DNA of 64,000 nucleotides from an uncultured Aquimarina sp. (GTDB taxonomy: Bacteria > Bacteroidota > Bacteroidia > Flavobacteriales > Flavobacteriaceae), in the NCBI GenBank assembly GCA_947496705.1, contig CANMDW010000018.1, positions 1 to 64,000 on the forward strand, in the 5' to 3' direction. The first letter of the stretch is position 1. Each line of letters opens with the position of its first letter. The notes beneath the pieces are model-generated. The model did no database searches and was not told the DNA's origin. It saw only the letters and a program-made list of their open reading frames with translations. Of this stretch, positions 1-8,244 are shown piece by piece. Both the position numbers and the translations under genes were made by a program.

Positions 1-207
1 ATAATTCATAATTCATAATTCATAATTCATAATTCATAATTCATAATTCATAATTCATAATTCATAATTCATAATTCATAATTCGTAATTCATAATTCGT
101 AATTCATAATTCATAATTCATAATTCATAATTCATAATTCATAATTCATAATTCAGAATTCAGAATTCAGAATTCATAATTCAGAATTCGTAATTCATAA
201 TTCATAA
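1..207. repeat. 7-bp tandem array, unit ATAATTC, about 29 copies
   Basis: The first 207 bases are an almost uninterrupted run of the heptamer ATAATTC. A few units are GTAATTC or AGAATTC, the latter making EcoRI-type GAATTC sites. The array starts at or before the window edge, so its true length is unknown. The unit length is not a multiple of three and the array lies about 140 bp upstream of the MBL-fold lipoprotein gene. Copy-number slippage could therefore change the spacing of upstream elements but not a reading frame. Confidence 0.95.
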
Positions 208-344
208 CCCCTAACATCGCATACCGGACACCCAACATATCAAAAAATAACAGGAAAACTCGAAACTCATAACGTTAAATTCACAACTTTTGAAGGATTA
301 TTCTTATCTTCTGCAACACAACAAACAACATAAATCATCTTATT

Positions 345-1133
345 ATGAAATTCAATATACTGTATTTGATACTGATTTCCCTATTTATAAATTGCAAATC
401 GCAAAAGAAAGAAGATACCGAAGTTATAAATGAAACGATCAACGAGATCCAGAAAGAGGAGCAAAAAAAACCGGTAAGTGATATTAATATCGATCCCATA
501 GTTCATGCCACTACAATTCTGGAGTGGAAAGATAAAACGATATATATTGATCCAACAGGAGGAAGAAAGGCTTTTAAAGGTAAAAAATTACCCAACCTGG
601 TACTTATTACCGATATCCATGGTGACCATATGAATATCGAAACCCTGGATAGTCTGGATTTATCATTAGCAGAACTTATAGTACCACAAGCAGTTGCCGA
701 GAAACTTCCTGCCAGCTATACCGATCAGCTGGTCATTCTTAACAATGGTGAAACAAAAGAAGTACAGGGCATATCGATTGAAGCTATTCCAATGTATAAT
801 CTTCGTGAAGAAGCCTTAAAATTTCATGATAAAGGACGTGGAAACGGATATGTCGTCACCCTGGGTAAAGAACGTATCTACTTTTCTGGTGATACCGAAG
901 ATATTCCTGAAATGAGAGCATTAAAATATATCGATAAGGCTTTTATATGCATGAACCTACCCTATACTATGACTGTAGAAAGTGCCGCCAATGCCGTACT
1001 CGAGTTCAAACCCAAACAGGTATATCCTTACCATTACCGGGGAACAGAAGGGCTGAGTGATGTTAATAAATTTAAAGAACTCGTTGCCAAAAATCCAGAT
1101 ATCGAAGTGGTACAACTGGATTGGTATCGGTAA
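345..1133 (+). CDS. MBL-fold metallo-hydrolase lipoprotein
   Basis: A 262-residue protein with a hydrophobic N-terminus ending in a lipobox-like FINC at residues 14-17, so probably a lipoprotein. The mature part is a metallo-beta-lactamase fold of the UlaG/UPF0173 type. The metal-binding motif TDIHGDH is at residues 89-95, and the FSGDTEDIP strand carrying the bridging aspartate lies further on. A late His (YPYHYRG) fits the last ligand. The substrate cannot be predicted, because this family includes lactonases, phosphodiesterases and uncharacterised hydrolases. It stands alone, with the 7-bp array upstream and a convergent cold-shock gene downstream. Another MBL protein at 25544-26224 belongs to a cytoplasmic subgroup. 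Confidence 0.85.
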   Translation: MKFNILYLILISLFINCKSQKKEDTEVINETINEIQKEEQKKPVSDINIDPIVHATTILEWKDKTIYIDPTGGRKAFKGKKLPNLVLITDIHGDHMNIETLDSLDLSLAELIVPQAVAEKLPASYTDQLVILNNGETKEVQGISIEAIPMYNLREEALKFHDKGRGNGYVVTLGKERIYFSGDTEDIPEMRALKYIDKAFICMNLPYTMTVESAANAVLEFKPKQVYPYHYRGTEGLSDVNKFKELVAKNPDIEVVQLDWYR

Positions 1134-1183
1134 ATCTCATCTTTTTTAAACAAAAATGATATAGAAAAACGAAGGATTTCTAA

Positions 1184-1627
1184 CTACACTTTTTTTACAC
1201 GAACGGCATTCATTCCTTTTGGGCCTTTTTCCAGTTCAAAAGTAACCTTGTCGTTTTCCTGTACTTCTTGTATCAATCCATTAACGTGTACAAAATATCG
1301 TTCCTGGGTTTCGTCGTCATTAATAAAACCATACCCTTTAGAATCGTTAAAAAAGGCAACTTTTCCCTTTCGTACAGGGTCAAATACTACCTTTTCTCTC
1401 TTAGGCACTCCTATTTCTATATTTTCTGCTTTGATTTTCTTTTTTGGGTCTGGTGGAGTATCTGTAGCAAATCCATTTTCATCTACATAGGCGATCATAC
1501 TATCCAACCCATTGCCTTTATTAGAATTAGCTCTACGCTCTTCTTTCTTTTTTTGCTTTTCCTCGCGCTTTTTTAATTTCTTTTTCTCTTTTTCAATCTT
1601 ACTAAATGTCTGTTGTGATTTTGCCAT
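1184..1627 (-). CDS. Cold-shock-domain protein with basic N-terminal extension
   Basis: A 147-residue protein. Residues 1-35 are a lysine/glutamate-rich, probably helical basic stretch. Residues 88-147 form a complete cold-shock domain with RNP1 (KGYGFI, 97-102) and RNP2 (YFVHV, 111-115), which bind single-stranded RNA or DNA. Bacterial CspA proteins are about 70 residues; this extended form recalls larger cold-shock-domain proteins in Flavobacteriaceae. The likely role is RNA chaperone or translation modulator. The gene is monocistronic, convergent with the MBL gene and divergent from the rluE-like gene. Confidence 0.88.
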   Translation of the reverse strand: MAKSQQTFSKIEKEKKKLKKREEKQKKKEERRANSNKGNGLDSMIAYVDENGFATDTPPDPKKKIKAENIEIGVPKREKVVFDPVRKGKVAFFNDSKGYGFINDDETQERYFVHVNGLIQEVQENDKVTFELEKGPKGMNAVRVKKV

Positions 1628-1944
1628 TCGCTTTTATGCTATTTTTTTATTAAAACTAGTTTTAACCTCTACATAGGGTTGTCATTGAAATACTAAACGA
1701 ATGATTGGAAAATGACAATTTTTAAGATTGATTTACCGAATAATTTACCCAGTCGTTGCAATAACTAGTATCAGTATATACCTTAAAATAAATTATAATA
1801 TCTACCGAAATTTCTACAAAGATAAGCCTTCCATTTTAATTTAAAAAAAACTCTTAGTCAATTTAATTGATTGTACTATAGGAAGAATGCCGTTCAATAA
1901 AACTAAATCCGTAATTTCGCTTGCATAAAATTTAGCTATTTCGA
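1628..1944. other. Divergent intergenic region
   Basis: 317 bp between the cold-shock gene (minus) and the rluE-like gene (plus). It must hold both promoters. TAATTTCG at 1912-1919 resembles the Bacteroidota -7 element TAnnTTTG with one mismatch and sits 25 bp before the plus-strand start. No convincing -33 TTG is present. I see no coding potential or repeat here. Confidence 0.4.
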
Positions 1945-2610
1945 ATGATAACCAGCCTCAAAGAGAAGGATCACCAACATTTTATGATGTATAAACCCTA
2001 TGGCTATTTGAGTCAGTTTGTAAATAATGGGCAAAAACAAAATTCTAAGCGATTACTCGGAGAATTATATGATTTCCCCCGGGGAATTATGGCTATAGGC
2101 AGGCTGGACGAAAAATCCGAAGGGTTGTTATTACTCACTACCGATGGAAAAACCAGTAACTACATCTGCAGTGATAAGGTCGAAAAAGAGTACTATGCCC
2201 AGGTTGATGGTAACATCTCTACAGATGCAGTAAAAAGACTCACAGAAGGTGTATCCATTGGTTTCAACGGGAAAAAATATGTCACCGCACCTTGTAAAGT
2301 ATCCATATTAGAAACAACCCCTGCATTCCCCGAAAGGGAAAGGAAGATCAGAGATGACCGGCATGGCCCTACCAGCTGGATCTCTGTGGTATTAAAAGAA
2401 GGAAAATTTCGCCAGGTGCGAAAAATGACCTCTGCCGTTGGTTTTCCTACCCTGCGATTGGTACGGGTACGAATTGGAAATATACATGTAGACGACATGC
2501 GGTTGGGAGAAGTTAAAGAATTGGATGTTATACCTGTTACTACAGATTTGAAAACAGGGAGATCGAGCTCAAAACAGGGTTTCTCCCCTCATAATTTATT
2601 ATTCGTTTAG
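1945..2610 (+). CDS. RluE-like 23S rRNA pseudouridine synthase
   Basis: A 221-residue pseudouridine synthase of the RsuA/RluB/E/F group. The catalytic motif GRLDEKSEGLLLLT starts at residue 52, with the nucleophilic aspartate at 55. GKFRQVRKM (nt ~2400-2430) is the conserved C-terminal motif. There is no N-terminal S4 domain: the catalytic domain begins almost at once (MMYKPYG). This matches E. coli RluE, which modifies U2457 of 23S rRNA, more than RluB, RluF or RsuA. The start is the first ATG after a TAATTTCG element. Its last 12 bp overlap the convergent acetyltransferase gene. Confidence 0.88.
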   Translation: MITSLKEKDHQHFMMYKPYGYLSQFVNNGQKQNSKRLLGELYDFPRGIMAIGRLDEKSEGLLLLTTDGKTSNYICSDKVEKEYYAQVDGNISTDAVKRLTEGVSIGFNGKKYVTAPCKVSILETTPAFPERERKIRDDRHGPTSWISVVLKEGKFRQVRKMTSAVGFPTLRLVRVRIGNIHVDDMRLGEVKELDVIPVTTDLKTGRSSSKQGFSPHNLLFV

Positions 2611-3228
2611 CAAACCTTGAAACTTTTCCAAATATAATCCAATATGATACCCATCCATCAACCCATGGTGCACATTGATCGCTATGGGTAAATGTAGCTT
2701 TCCATTCTCCCTGGTGTATTTTCCAAAGGAAATTTTAGGGATACTATCTTTAAAATGAAAGTGTCTTGCATGAGTAAGCCCTGTAAAACTATACCACGGG
2801 ATAGAAGAGTAATGTATCGTATCCAAACGCTTTGTATTATCTGTATGTCGCAAGCCGGTGCTGTTTTTAACTTCGGCTATTTGCTTTTGAGCTTTGGCTA
2901 TAAAAATTTCAAAATCCTCTTCATACTCCATAAATGAAAATCCAAAGGTATGATCTTCTCTCCCTATGGTTGGTGATGCATGAATTTGATCATATAAAAA
3001 GACCTGATCATCTTCAATTCGATACCTGAAAGCTTCAATGGCATTGGCTGCCTGCAGGGATTTGTGCAGGTAATACAAAAAGTAAGGATATCCCTTGTCT
3101 TTGATCTTTTGATATCCCTGTGTAAAGTCTACCGCAGTCGTAATCCCAAAAAAAGGTTCGTCAAACACCCGAAAGAATTCGAAATGCTCTTTTCTGTTCC
3201 AGGTTGTTAGGTCTAATTTGGTTCTCAT
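2599..3228 (-). CDS. Chloramphenicol acetyltransferase (CAT) family protein
   Basis: A 209-residue protein with the overall length and fold signatures of trimeric CatA-type acetyltransferases. The catalytic HHGLMDG motif (HHxxxDG) is at about residues 187-193 near the C-terminus. The N-terminal RTKLDLTTWNRKEHFEFF segment is also typical. Known members acetylate chloramphenicol with acetyl-CoA, but many chromosomal homologues have unknown acceptors, so resistance cannot be claimed. It starts 3 bp after the stop of the HAD hydrolase gene, implying co-transcription. The 3-prime end overlaps the convergent rluE-like gene by 12 bp. Confidence 0.85.
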   Translation of the reverse strand: MRTKLDLTTWNRKEHFEFFRVFDEPFFGITTAVDFTQGYQKIKDKGYPYFLYYLHKSLQAANAIEAFRYRIEDDQVFLYDQIHASPTIGREDHTFGFSFMEYEEDFEIFIAKAQKQIAEVKNSTGLRHTDNTKRLDTIHYSSIPWYSFTGLTHARHFHFKDSIPKISFGKYTRENGKLHLPIAINVHHGLMDGYHIGLYLEKFQGLLNE

Positions 3229-3231
3229 TGA

Positions 3232-3924
3232 TTATAACACCTGTAATAATTCGCTTGCTTTATCAAAACTTCTGAAATTAGGATGTTTTATCTCTCCGTT
3301 TACCATTTCGTGCACCCAGGTGGTATGAAACGGGATGTGAAACGCATAAGCTCCTATGTTCAAAACAGGAAGAATGTCTGATTTCAGAGAATTTCCTACC
3401 ATCAGAAATTCATTTTCGGTAATATCCAGATGTTTTACCAATTTGCTGTATTGTTTCTCTGTCTTGTCTGATACAATTTCGATATGGTGAAAGTGTCTTT
3501 CTAATCCCGATTTGATCAATTTACGCTCTTGATCCAGCAGATCTCCTTTGGTAGCCATGACCAGTCGATAACGCTTTGACAATTCATCTAAAGTATCATC
3601 GATACCATCGATCAATTCAACAGGTTCCTGAAGCATTTGTTTTCCTTTTTCGATCAGCTTTTCGATCAAACCAATCTTCATATCTCCATTAGCAATCTTA
3701 ATAGCTGCTTCTATTAACGAAAGCGTAAAAGGTTTGATCCCATAACCGTATAAAGGCAAGTTTTGCATTTCGACATCAAAAAGCAGTTTGTTGGCCTCTT
3801 CTTTTGGCATATACTCTTGCAGCAGTTGGCAAAATTCGTCTTCAGCCCTTCTGAAAAAGGTTTCATTTACCCATAGGGTATCGTCTGCATCAAATGCTAT
3901 TACTTTAATTTTTTTTAATGGCAT
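3232..3924 (-). CDS. HAD-family hydrolase (YjjG/phosphoglycolate-phosphatase-like)
   Basis: A 230-residue haloacid-dehalogenase phosphatase. Motif I FDADDT is at residues 11-16, with the nucleophile D12 and acid/base D14. A helical cap follows. Motif II is in VMATKGD, and motif III/IV in MVGNSLKSDI near residue 178. The probable activity is phosphate ester hydrolysis of a small metabolite. The YjjG nucleotidase group is a reasonable comparison but the substrate is not determined. It leads a two-gene unit with the CAT-family gene 3 bp downstream. Confidence 0.82.
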   Translation of the reverse strand: MPLKKIKVIAFDADDTLWVNETFFRRAEDEFCQLLQEYMPKEEANKLLFDVEMQNLPLYGYGIKPFTLSLIEAAIKIANGDMKIGLIEKLIEKGKQMLQEPVELIDGIDDTLDELSKRYRLVMATKGDLLDQERKLIKSGLERHFHHIEIVSDKTEKQYSKLVKHLDITENEFLMVGNSLKSDILPVLNIGAYAFHIPFHTTWVHEMVNGEIKHPNFRSFDKASELLQVL

Positions 3925-3941
3925 CGTTTATAGTTTTTGAG

Positions 3942-3989
3942 CCTGTCTACAGCCTAGCCAGCCTGCCTGGCGGCTAGACAGGGTAGATA
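3942..3989. repeat. GC-rich interspersed palindrome, uninterrupted copy
   Basis: A GC-rich island in AT-rich DNA: CCTGTCTA ... TAGACAGG arms (3942-3982) around a CCAGCCTGCCTGGCGG core, followed by GTAGATATG. The arms and the GACAGGGTAGATATG tail recur at 53893-54140, where an inserted element interrupts the repeat. This copy serves as the empty-site comparison. It lies between ettA and the HAD gene. Confidence 0.75.
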
Positions 3990-4146
3990 TGTGAGTATTT
4001 TGAATGCTTATTTTTCAAACCCAGTGACTTACAACGCATCGGCTATTACACAGATCTCACTGCCTGCGAAGCAGGGGTACACAGAGAAAAACTAACTATT
4101 GAGTTATCAAAGCCTCTCAAAGCGAAGCACACTCATACCTCGCAAA

Positions 4147-5838
4147 CTACCTCACTAACTTCTTATACTTAATACGTTTTGGCATGAGATCCCCACCTAA
4201 ACGTTTCTTTTTATTTTCTTCATAATCAGAGAAACTACCTTCAAAGAAATACACCTGCGAGTCTCCTTCAAAAGCCAGAATATGGGTACAGATACGATCC
4301 AAAAACCAACGGTCATGAGAGATCACCACAGCACATCCTGCAAAGTTTTCCAGCCCTTCTTCTAAGGAACGTAATGTATTGACATCGAGATCGTTAGTAG
4401 GTTCGTCTAAAAGCAATACATTACCTTCTTCTTTTAGAGTCATTGCCAGATGCAAGCGGTTTCGTTCCCCTCCAGAGAGTGCAGCTACTTTTTTGTTTTG
4501 TTCGCTTCCGCTAAAGTTAAAACGACTCAGATATGCCCGGGAGTTTACTTGCCTGCCTCCCATCATGATCAACTCCTGCTCGTCACTAAAATTCTGCCAA
4601 ATGGTTTTATCAGGATCAATATTACTATGGCTTTGATCTACATACGCAATCTTGGCGGTATCTCCTACAGTGAAGTTTCCTTTATCAGGTTGCTCTTCTC
4701 CCATGATCATTTTAAAGATAGTAGTTTTACCGGCGCCGTTGGGGCCAATAATCCCCACAATACCCGCCTGCGGAAGATTGAAATTTAAATCTTCATATAA
4801 CAGTTTATCTCCAAAAGCTTTGCTTACGCCAGTTGCTTCGATAACATTGGTTCCCAGTCTGGGGCCATTGGGAATATAGATTTCCAGTTTTTCATCAACC
4901 TGCTTCTGATCCTGGTTTAATAACTTGTCATAGTTACTCAAACGTGCTTTTTGCTTTGCCTGACGGCCTTTTGGTGCCATACGCACCCATTCCAGCTCTC
5001 GTTCTAATGTTTTTTGCCTCTTGGAAGCCTGTTTTTGCTCTTTTGCCAGTCTTTTTGCCTTTTGATCCAGCCAGGAAGAGTAATTTCCCTTCCAGGGAAT
5101 GCCCTCTCCTCTATCCAGTTCCAGAATCCAACCAGCTACGTTATCCAAAAAGTAACGGTCGTGAGTTACCGCAATCACGGTTCCCTTATATTGTTGTAAA
5201 TGATGTTCTAACCAATGTACCGATTCGGCATCGAGGTGGTTGGTAGGTTCGTCTAATAATAATACATCGGGTTCTTGCAGTAAAAGACGGCAAAGCGCAA
5301 CCCTTCTTCGTTCTCCCCCAGATAATACCCCGATTTTCTTATCGGGTTCGGGAGTACGAAGTGCATCCATGGCAATTTCCAGCTTCGTATCCAATTCCCA
5401 GGCATTGCTGGCATCGATCTGATCTTGTAAGTTTGCCTGCTTATCCATGAGTTCCTGCATTTTATCAGGATTCTCATAGACTTCTGGTAAGCCAAACATA
5501 TCGTTGATCTTGTTGTATTCATCCAGAACAGCAACAGTTTCGGCCACTCCTTCTTTTACCACATCAAGTACTGTTTTTTCCGGATCCAATTGTGGTTCTT
5601 GTTCTAATAAACCAACAGTATAGCCAGGAGAAAATACCACATCGCCCTGGTAGTTTTTATCTACTCCTGCGATAATCTTGAGCAAGGTGGATTTACCAGA
5701 ACCGTTAAGACCCAGAATTCCTATTTTCGCTCCGTAAAAAAAACTGAGATATATATTCTTTAAGACCGGAGCATTTGCACTTTTGTACGTTTTACTAACT
5801 CCAGACATGGAGAAGATCACCTTTTTATCGTCTGACAT
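4147..5838 (-). CDS. ettA: Energy-dependent translational throttle protein EttA (ABC-F ATPase)
   Basis: A 563-residue ABC-F protein with two ATPase domains and no membrane segment. The first has Walker A GLNGSGKST (43-51), signature LSGGERRR (172-179) and Walker B with LLLDEPTNHLD (193-203). The second has GPNGAGKTT (365-373), LSGGERNR (454-461) and LLLDEPTNDLD (475-485). The linker (about 255-310) is basic and helical, as expected for the P-site tRNA interaction motif. E. coli EttA binds the ribosomal E site and gates entry into elongation according to the ATP/ADP ratio. Length and domain order match EttA throughout. Confidence 0.95.
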   Translation of the reverse strand: MSDDKKVIFSMSGVSKTYKSANAPVLKNIYLSFFYGAKIGILGLNGSGKSTLLKIIAGVDKNYQGDVVFSPGYTVGLLEQEPQLDPEKTVLDVVKEGVAETVAVLDEYNKINDMFGLPEVYENPDKMQELMDKQANLQDQIDASNAWELDTKLEIAMDALRTPEPDKKIGVLSGGERRRVALCRLLLQEPDVLLLDEPTNHLDAESVHWLEHHLQQYKGTVIAVTHDRYFLDNVAGWILELDRGEGIPWKGNYSSWLDQKAKRLAKEQKQASKRQKTLERELEWVRMAPKGRQAKQKARLSNYDKLLNQDQKQVDEKLEIYIPNGPRLGTNVIEATGVSKAFGDKLLYEDLNFNLPQAGIVGIIGPNGAGKTTIFKMIMGEEQPDKGNFTVGDTAKIAYVDQSHSNIDPDKTIWQNFSDEQELIMMGGRQVNSRAYLSRFNFSGSEQNKKVAALSGGERNRLHLAMTLKEEGNVLLLDEPTNDLDVNTLRSLEEGLENFAGCAVVISHDRWFLDRICTHILAFEGDSQVYFFEGSFSDYEENKKKRLGGDLMPKRIKYKKLVR

Positions 5839-5884
5839 AAGCCTCTAAATTGTTATAATGATAATTTGTGTACTAATTAATATG

Positions 5885-6067
5885 TTATACTCTTCCTTTT
5901 AAAGCATTAAAAACCCAGGCAATTGCAAAAAAACCAATCCCTACGGCTGCAAAACCATATCCCGATACATCTCTATATCGAAATGCTCCTAACCCAATAA
6001 GTGCCAACCCAACTACAATCATAATAAAAGTAGCCCAGGCCAATACTGTATTTTTATTCATTCCCAT
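5885..6067 (-). CDS. Small two-helix membrane protein (CAL67264-type)
   Basis: A 60-residue protein with two clear membrane segments (about residues 7-28 and 37-55) separated by the charged loop YRDVSG. It resembles the small Flavobacteriaceae-specific membrane protein annotated CAL67264 family. No function is known. It lies upstream of ettA on the same strand (46 bp gap). A MITE copy (6097-6250) ends only 29 bp before its start codon, so its promoter probably lies in or right beside that element. Confidence 0.7.
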   Translation of the reverse strand: MGMNKNTVLAWATFIMIVVGLALIGLGAFRYRDVSGYGFAAVGIGFFAIAWVFNALKGRV

Positions 6068-6096
6068 AAATTGTTTAGTTTAGTTCAGTAATTTAG

Positions 6097-6250
6097 TGTC
6101 TGGTTAGTAATATATCACTGAAGTGATTTAAACTTTTTCTTTTTGCACTATTTTTATTCGTTTTTTATCGCCTGATGCTAAGTCATTTGCGTTAAAAAAG
6201 AAAATCAAAAATAATTCAAATTATAAAAACCGTCTATTTCCGACCAGACA
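6097..6250. mobile_element. MITE copy A (TGTCTGG...CCAGACA inverted-repeat family)
   Basis: A 154-bp non-coding element. The left end TGTCTGGTTAGTAATA and right end TATTTCCGACCAGACA are inverted repeats (13 of 16 matched). The interior (TTTTTGCACTATTTTTATT, TTTTTTATCGCCTGA, GCGTTAAAAAAGAAAAT, AATAATTCAAATTATAAAAA) is shared with copy B at 42261-42419. No clean target duplication remains, so this is probably an older insertion. It sits just upstream of the small membrane protein gene. Confidence 0.8.
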
Positions 6251-6569
6251 CACTAATTATGTTTTTACACATAAATTAAGAATGCAAATATCGGTTTTTT
6301 ATCGTCAAAAAACAGGTTTTTACAGAGTTCTTACTACATGAAAACAGCTTACCGATTGTTTTTCAGTTAATTGAAAATTAACTTTTTGTTATTCAAACCA
6401 GTGTACACTATCAAATATAAACCACTCGTTATAAACTTGAATGAATTATTCCTGAAAAACTATTCATCAAGGGTGTGTTTAATTTAGTATAAATTTAGGT
6501 AATTTTCAAAAAAGAGTTTCGCCAATAAACTGTGCGTTTTTTGTATTTTCGTGCAAACAATTCGCACAA
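6251..6569. other. AT-rich leader of the acyl-CoA carboxylase gene
   Basis: 319 bp of AT-rich sequence with no ORF of note. TATTTTCG at 6544-6551, 19 bp before the ATG, is a one-mismatch -7 element. I see no good -33 TTG, hairpin or repeat. Confidence 0.35.
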
Positions 6570-8198
6570 ATGGATATTAACTTCAACAAAAACGAAGATC
6601 ACAATAAACTTTTAGTTTCAGAATTACGTCAAAAACTTGCCAAAGTAAAACTCGGAGGAGGTGAAAAACGAATTGAAAAACTACACGCTAAAGGCAAAAT
6701 GACTGCCAGAGAACGAATTCACTACCTTTTGGATAAAGATACAGAATCTATAGAAGTTGGTGCTTTTGCCGGCGAAGGAATGTATCTGGAGCATGGCGGG
6801 TGCCCCAGTGGTGGTGTGGTTGTTAAAATTGGCTATATAGCTGGTAAACAATGTATTGTGGTGGCCAATGACGCTACGGTAAAAGCCGGTGCATGGTTTC
6901 CTGTTACCGGAAAGAAAAATCTGCGGGCACAGGAAATAGCTATCGAAAACAAATTGCCTGTCATCTATCTTGTAGATAGCGCAGGCGTATATCTGCCAAT
7001 GCAGGATGAAATATTTCCCGACAAGGAGCATTTTGGAAGGATTTTTCGTAACAACGCAGTAATGAGCAGTATGGGAATTACCCAAATAGCTGCCGTAATG
7101 GGTAGTTGTGTTGCAGGAGGAGCCTATTTGCCTATTATGAGTGATGAAGCATTGATTGTAGATAAAACGGGAAGTATTTTCTTAGCAGGAAGTTATCTTG
7201 TAAAAGCTGCCATTGGTGAAACTATTGATAATGAAACATTAGGAGGCGCTACAACACACTGTGAAATATCAGGAGTTACAGATTATAAATCCAAAGATGA
7301 CGCAGATGCCTTAGATACTATCAAAAATATAATGTCTAAAATTGGAGATTTTAAAAAAGCAGGTTTTAATCGTGTGAAACCTTCTAAACCAAAGGACAAT
7401 CCAGAAGATATATATGGTATTCTGCCTAAAGCCAGAAACGAGCAATATGATATGATGCAAATCATCAATCGTTTGATCGATAATTCTGATTTTGAGGAAT
7501 ACAAAGCAGGATACGGGCAAACGATTATCACCGGGTATGCACGTATCGATGGCTGGGCAGTAGGCATCGTTGCCAATCAGCGTAAGATTGTAAAAACCAA
7601 AAAAGGGGAAATGCAGTTTGGTGGGGTTATTTATTCAGATTCTGCAGATAAGGCTACGCGCTTTATTGCCAATTGCAACCAGAAAAAAATACCACTGGTA
7701 TTCTTGCAGGATGTAACTGGCTTTATGGTTGGCAGTAAGAGTGAGCATGGAGGCATCATTAAAGACGGAGCCAAAATGGTAAATGCAGTAAGTAACAGTG
7801 TGGTGCCAAAATTCACTATTGTTATTGGTAACTCATATGGTGCCGGAAATTATGCGATGTGCGGTAAAGCTTATGATCCAAGATTAATTTATGCCTGGCC
7901 AAGTGCAGAATTAGCAGTTATGGGAGGAGCACAGGCTGCAAAAGTGTTACTGCAAATAGAAACTGCATCTTTAAAGAAAAAAGGTGAAATCATATCTGAG
8001 GAAGATGAAAAAGCACTATATGATAAAATTAAAGCAAGGTATGATCGGCAGATTTCGCCATATTATGCTGCAGCTCGTATATGGACCGATGGAATTATTG
8101 ACCCTTTAGAAACAAGAACAGTAATTTCTATGGGTATTGAAGCGGCAAACCACGCTCCTATCGAAAAGAAATTTAATTTGGGAGTGATACAGGTATAG
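6570..8198 (+). CDS. Acyl-CoA carboxylase, carboxyltransferase (beta) subunit
   Basis: A 542-residue crotonase-fold carboxyltransferase with both halves present. The N half contains TARERIHYLLD, VVANDATVKAGAWFPVTGKK and VDSAGVYLPMQDEIFPDKEHFGRIF. The C half contains FLQDVTGFMVGSKSEHGGIIKDGAKMV and GNSYGAGNYAMCGKAYDPRL. The DSAG-LPMQDEIFPD-FGRIF block is most like methylcrotonoyl-CoA carboxylase beta (leucine catabolism), but propionyl-type activity is not excluded. The partner biotin carboxylase/BCCP subunit is not in this window, so the complex must be assembled from distant genes. Confidence 0.88.
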   Translation: MDINFNKNEDHNKLLVSELRQKLAKVKLGGGEKRIEKLHAKGKMTARERIHYLLDKDTESIEVGAFAGEGMYLEHGGCPSGGVVVKIGYIAGKQCIVVANDATVKAGAWFPVTGKKNLRAQEIAIENKLPVIYLVDSAGVYLPMQDEIFPDKEHFGRIFRNNAVMSSMGITQIAAVMGSCVAGGAYLPIMSDEALIVDKTGSIFLAGSYLVKAAIGETIDNETLGGATTHCEISGVTDYKSKDDADALDTIKNIMSKIGDFKKAGFNRVKPSKPKDNPEDIYGILPKARNEQYDMMQIINRLIDNSDFEEYKAGYGQTIITGYARIDGWAVGIVANQRKIVKTKKGEMQFGGVIYSDSADKATRFIANCNQKKIPLVFLQDVTGFMVGSKSEHGGIIKDGAKMVNAVSNSVVPKFTIVIGNSYGAGNYAMCGKAYDPRLIYAWPSAELAVMGGAQAAKVLLQIETASLKKKGEIISEEDEKALYDKIKARYDRQISPYYAAARIWTDGIIDPLETRTVISMGIEAANHAPIEKKFNLGVIQV

Positions 8199-8244
8199 AA
8201 CTCATCTCGAGTTTATAATGAACTGGTTTAATTAATAGTTTTAG

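Noticed and set aside
1..207. CRISPR array
   Set aside because: The repeat is 7 bp with no spacers and there are no cas genes.
1248..1576. Plus-strand ORFs opposite the cold-shock gene
   Set aside because: They are shadows of the cold-shock-domain gene, whose RNP motifs are clear on the minus strand.
2599..3228. Chloramphenicol resistance gene on a mobile element
   Set aside because: The CAT fold is clear, but composition and neighbours are chromosomal and no mobile genes flank it. Resistance is not supported.
4050..4140. tRNA or small RNA downstream of the HAD gene
   Set aside because: I could not fold a cloverleaf or find T-loop and anticodon features; only a short CCTGCGAAGCAGG hairpin is present.
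6570..8198. Possible complete acyl-CoA carboxylase operon
   Set aside because: Only the carboxyltransferase gene is present. The next gene is a histidine kinase and no biotin carboxylase or BCCP is in the window.
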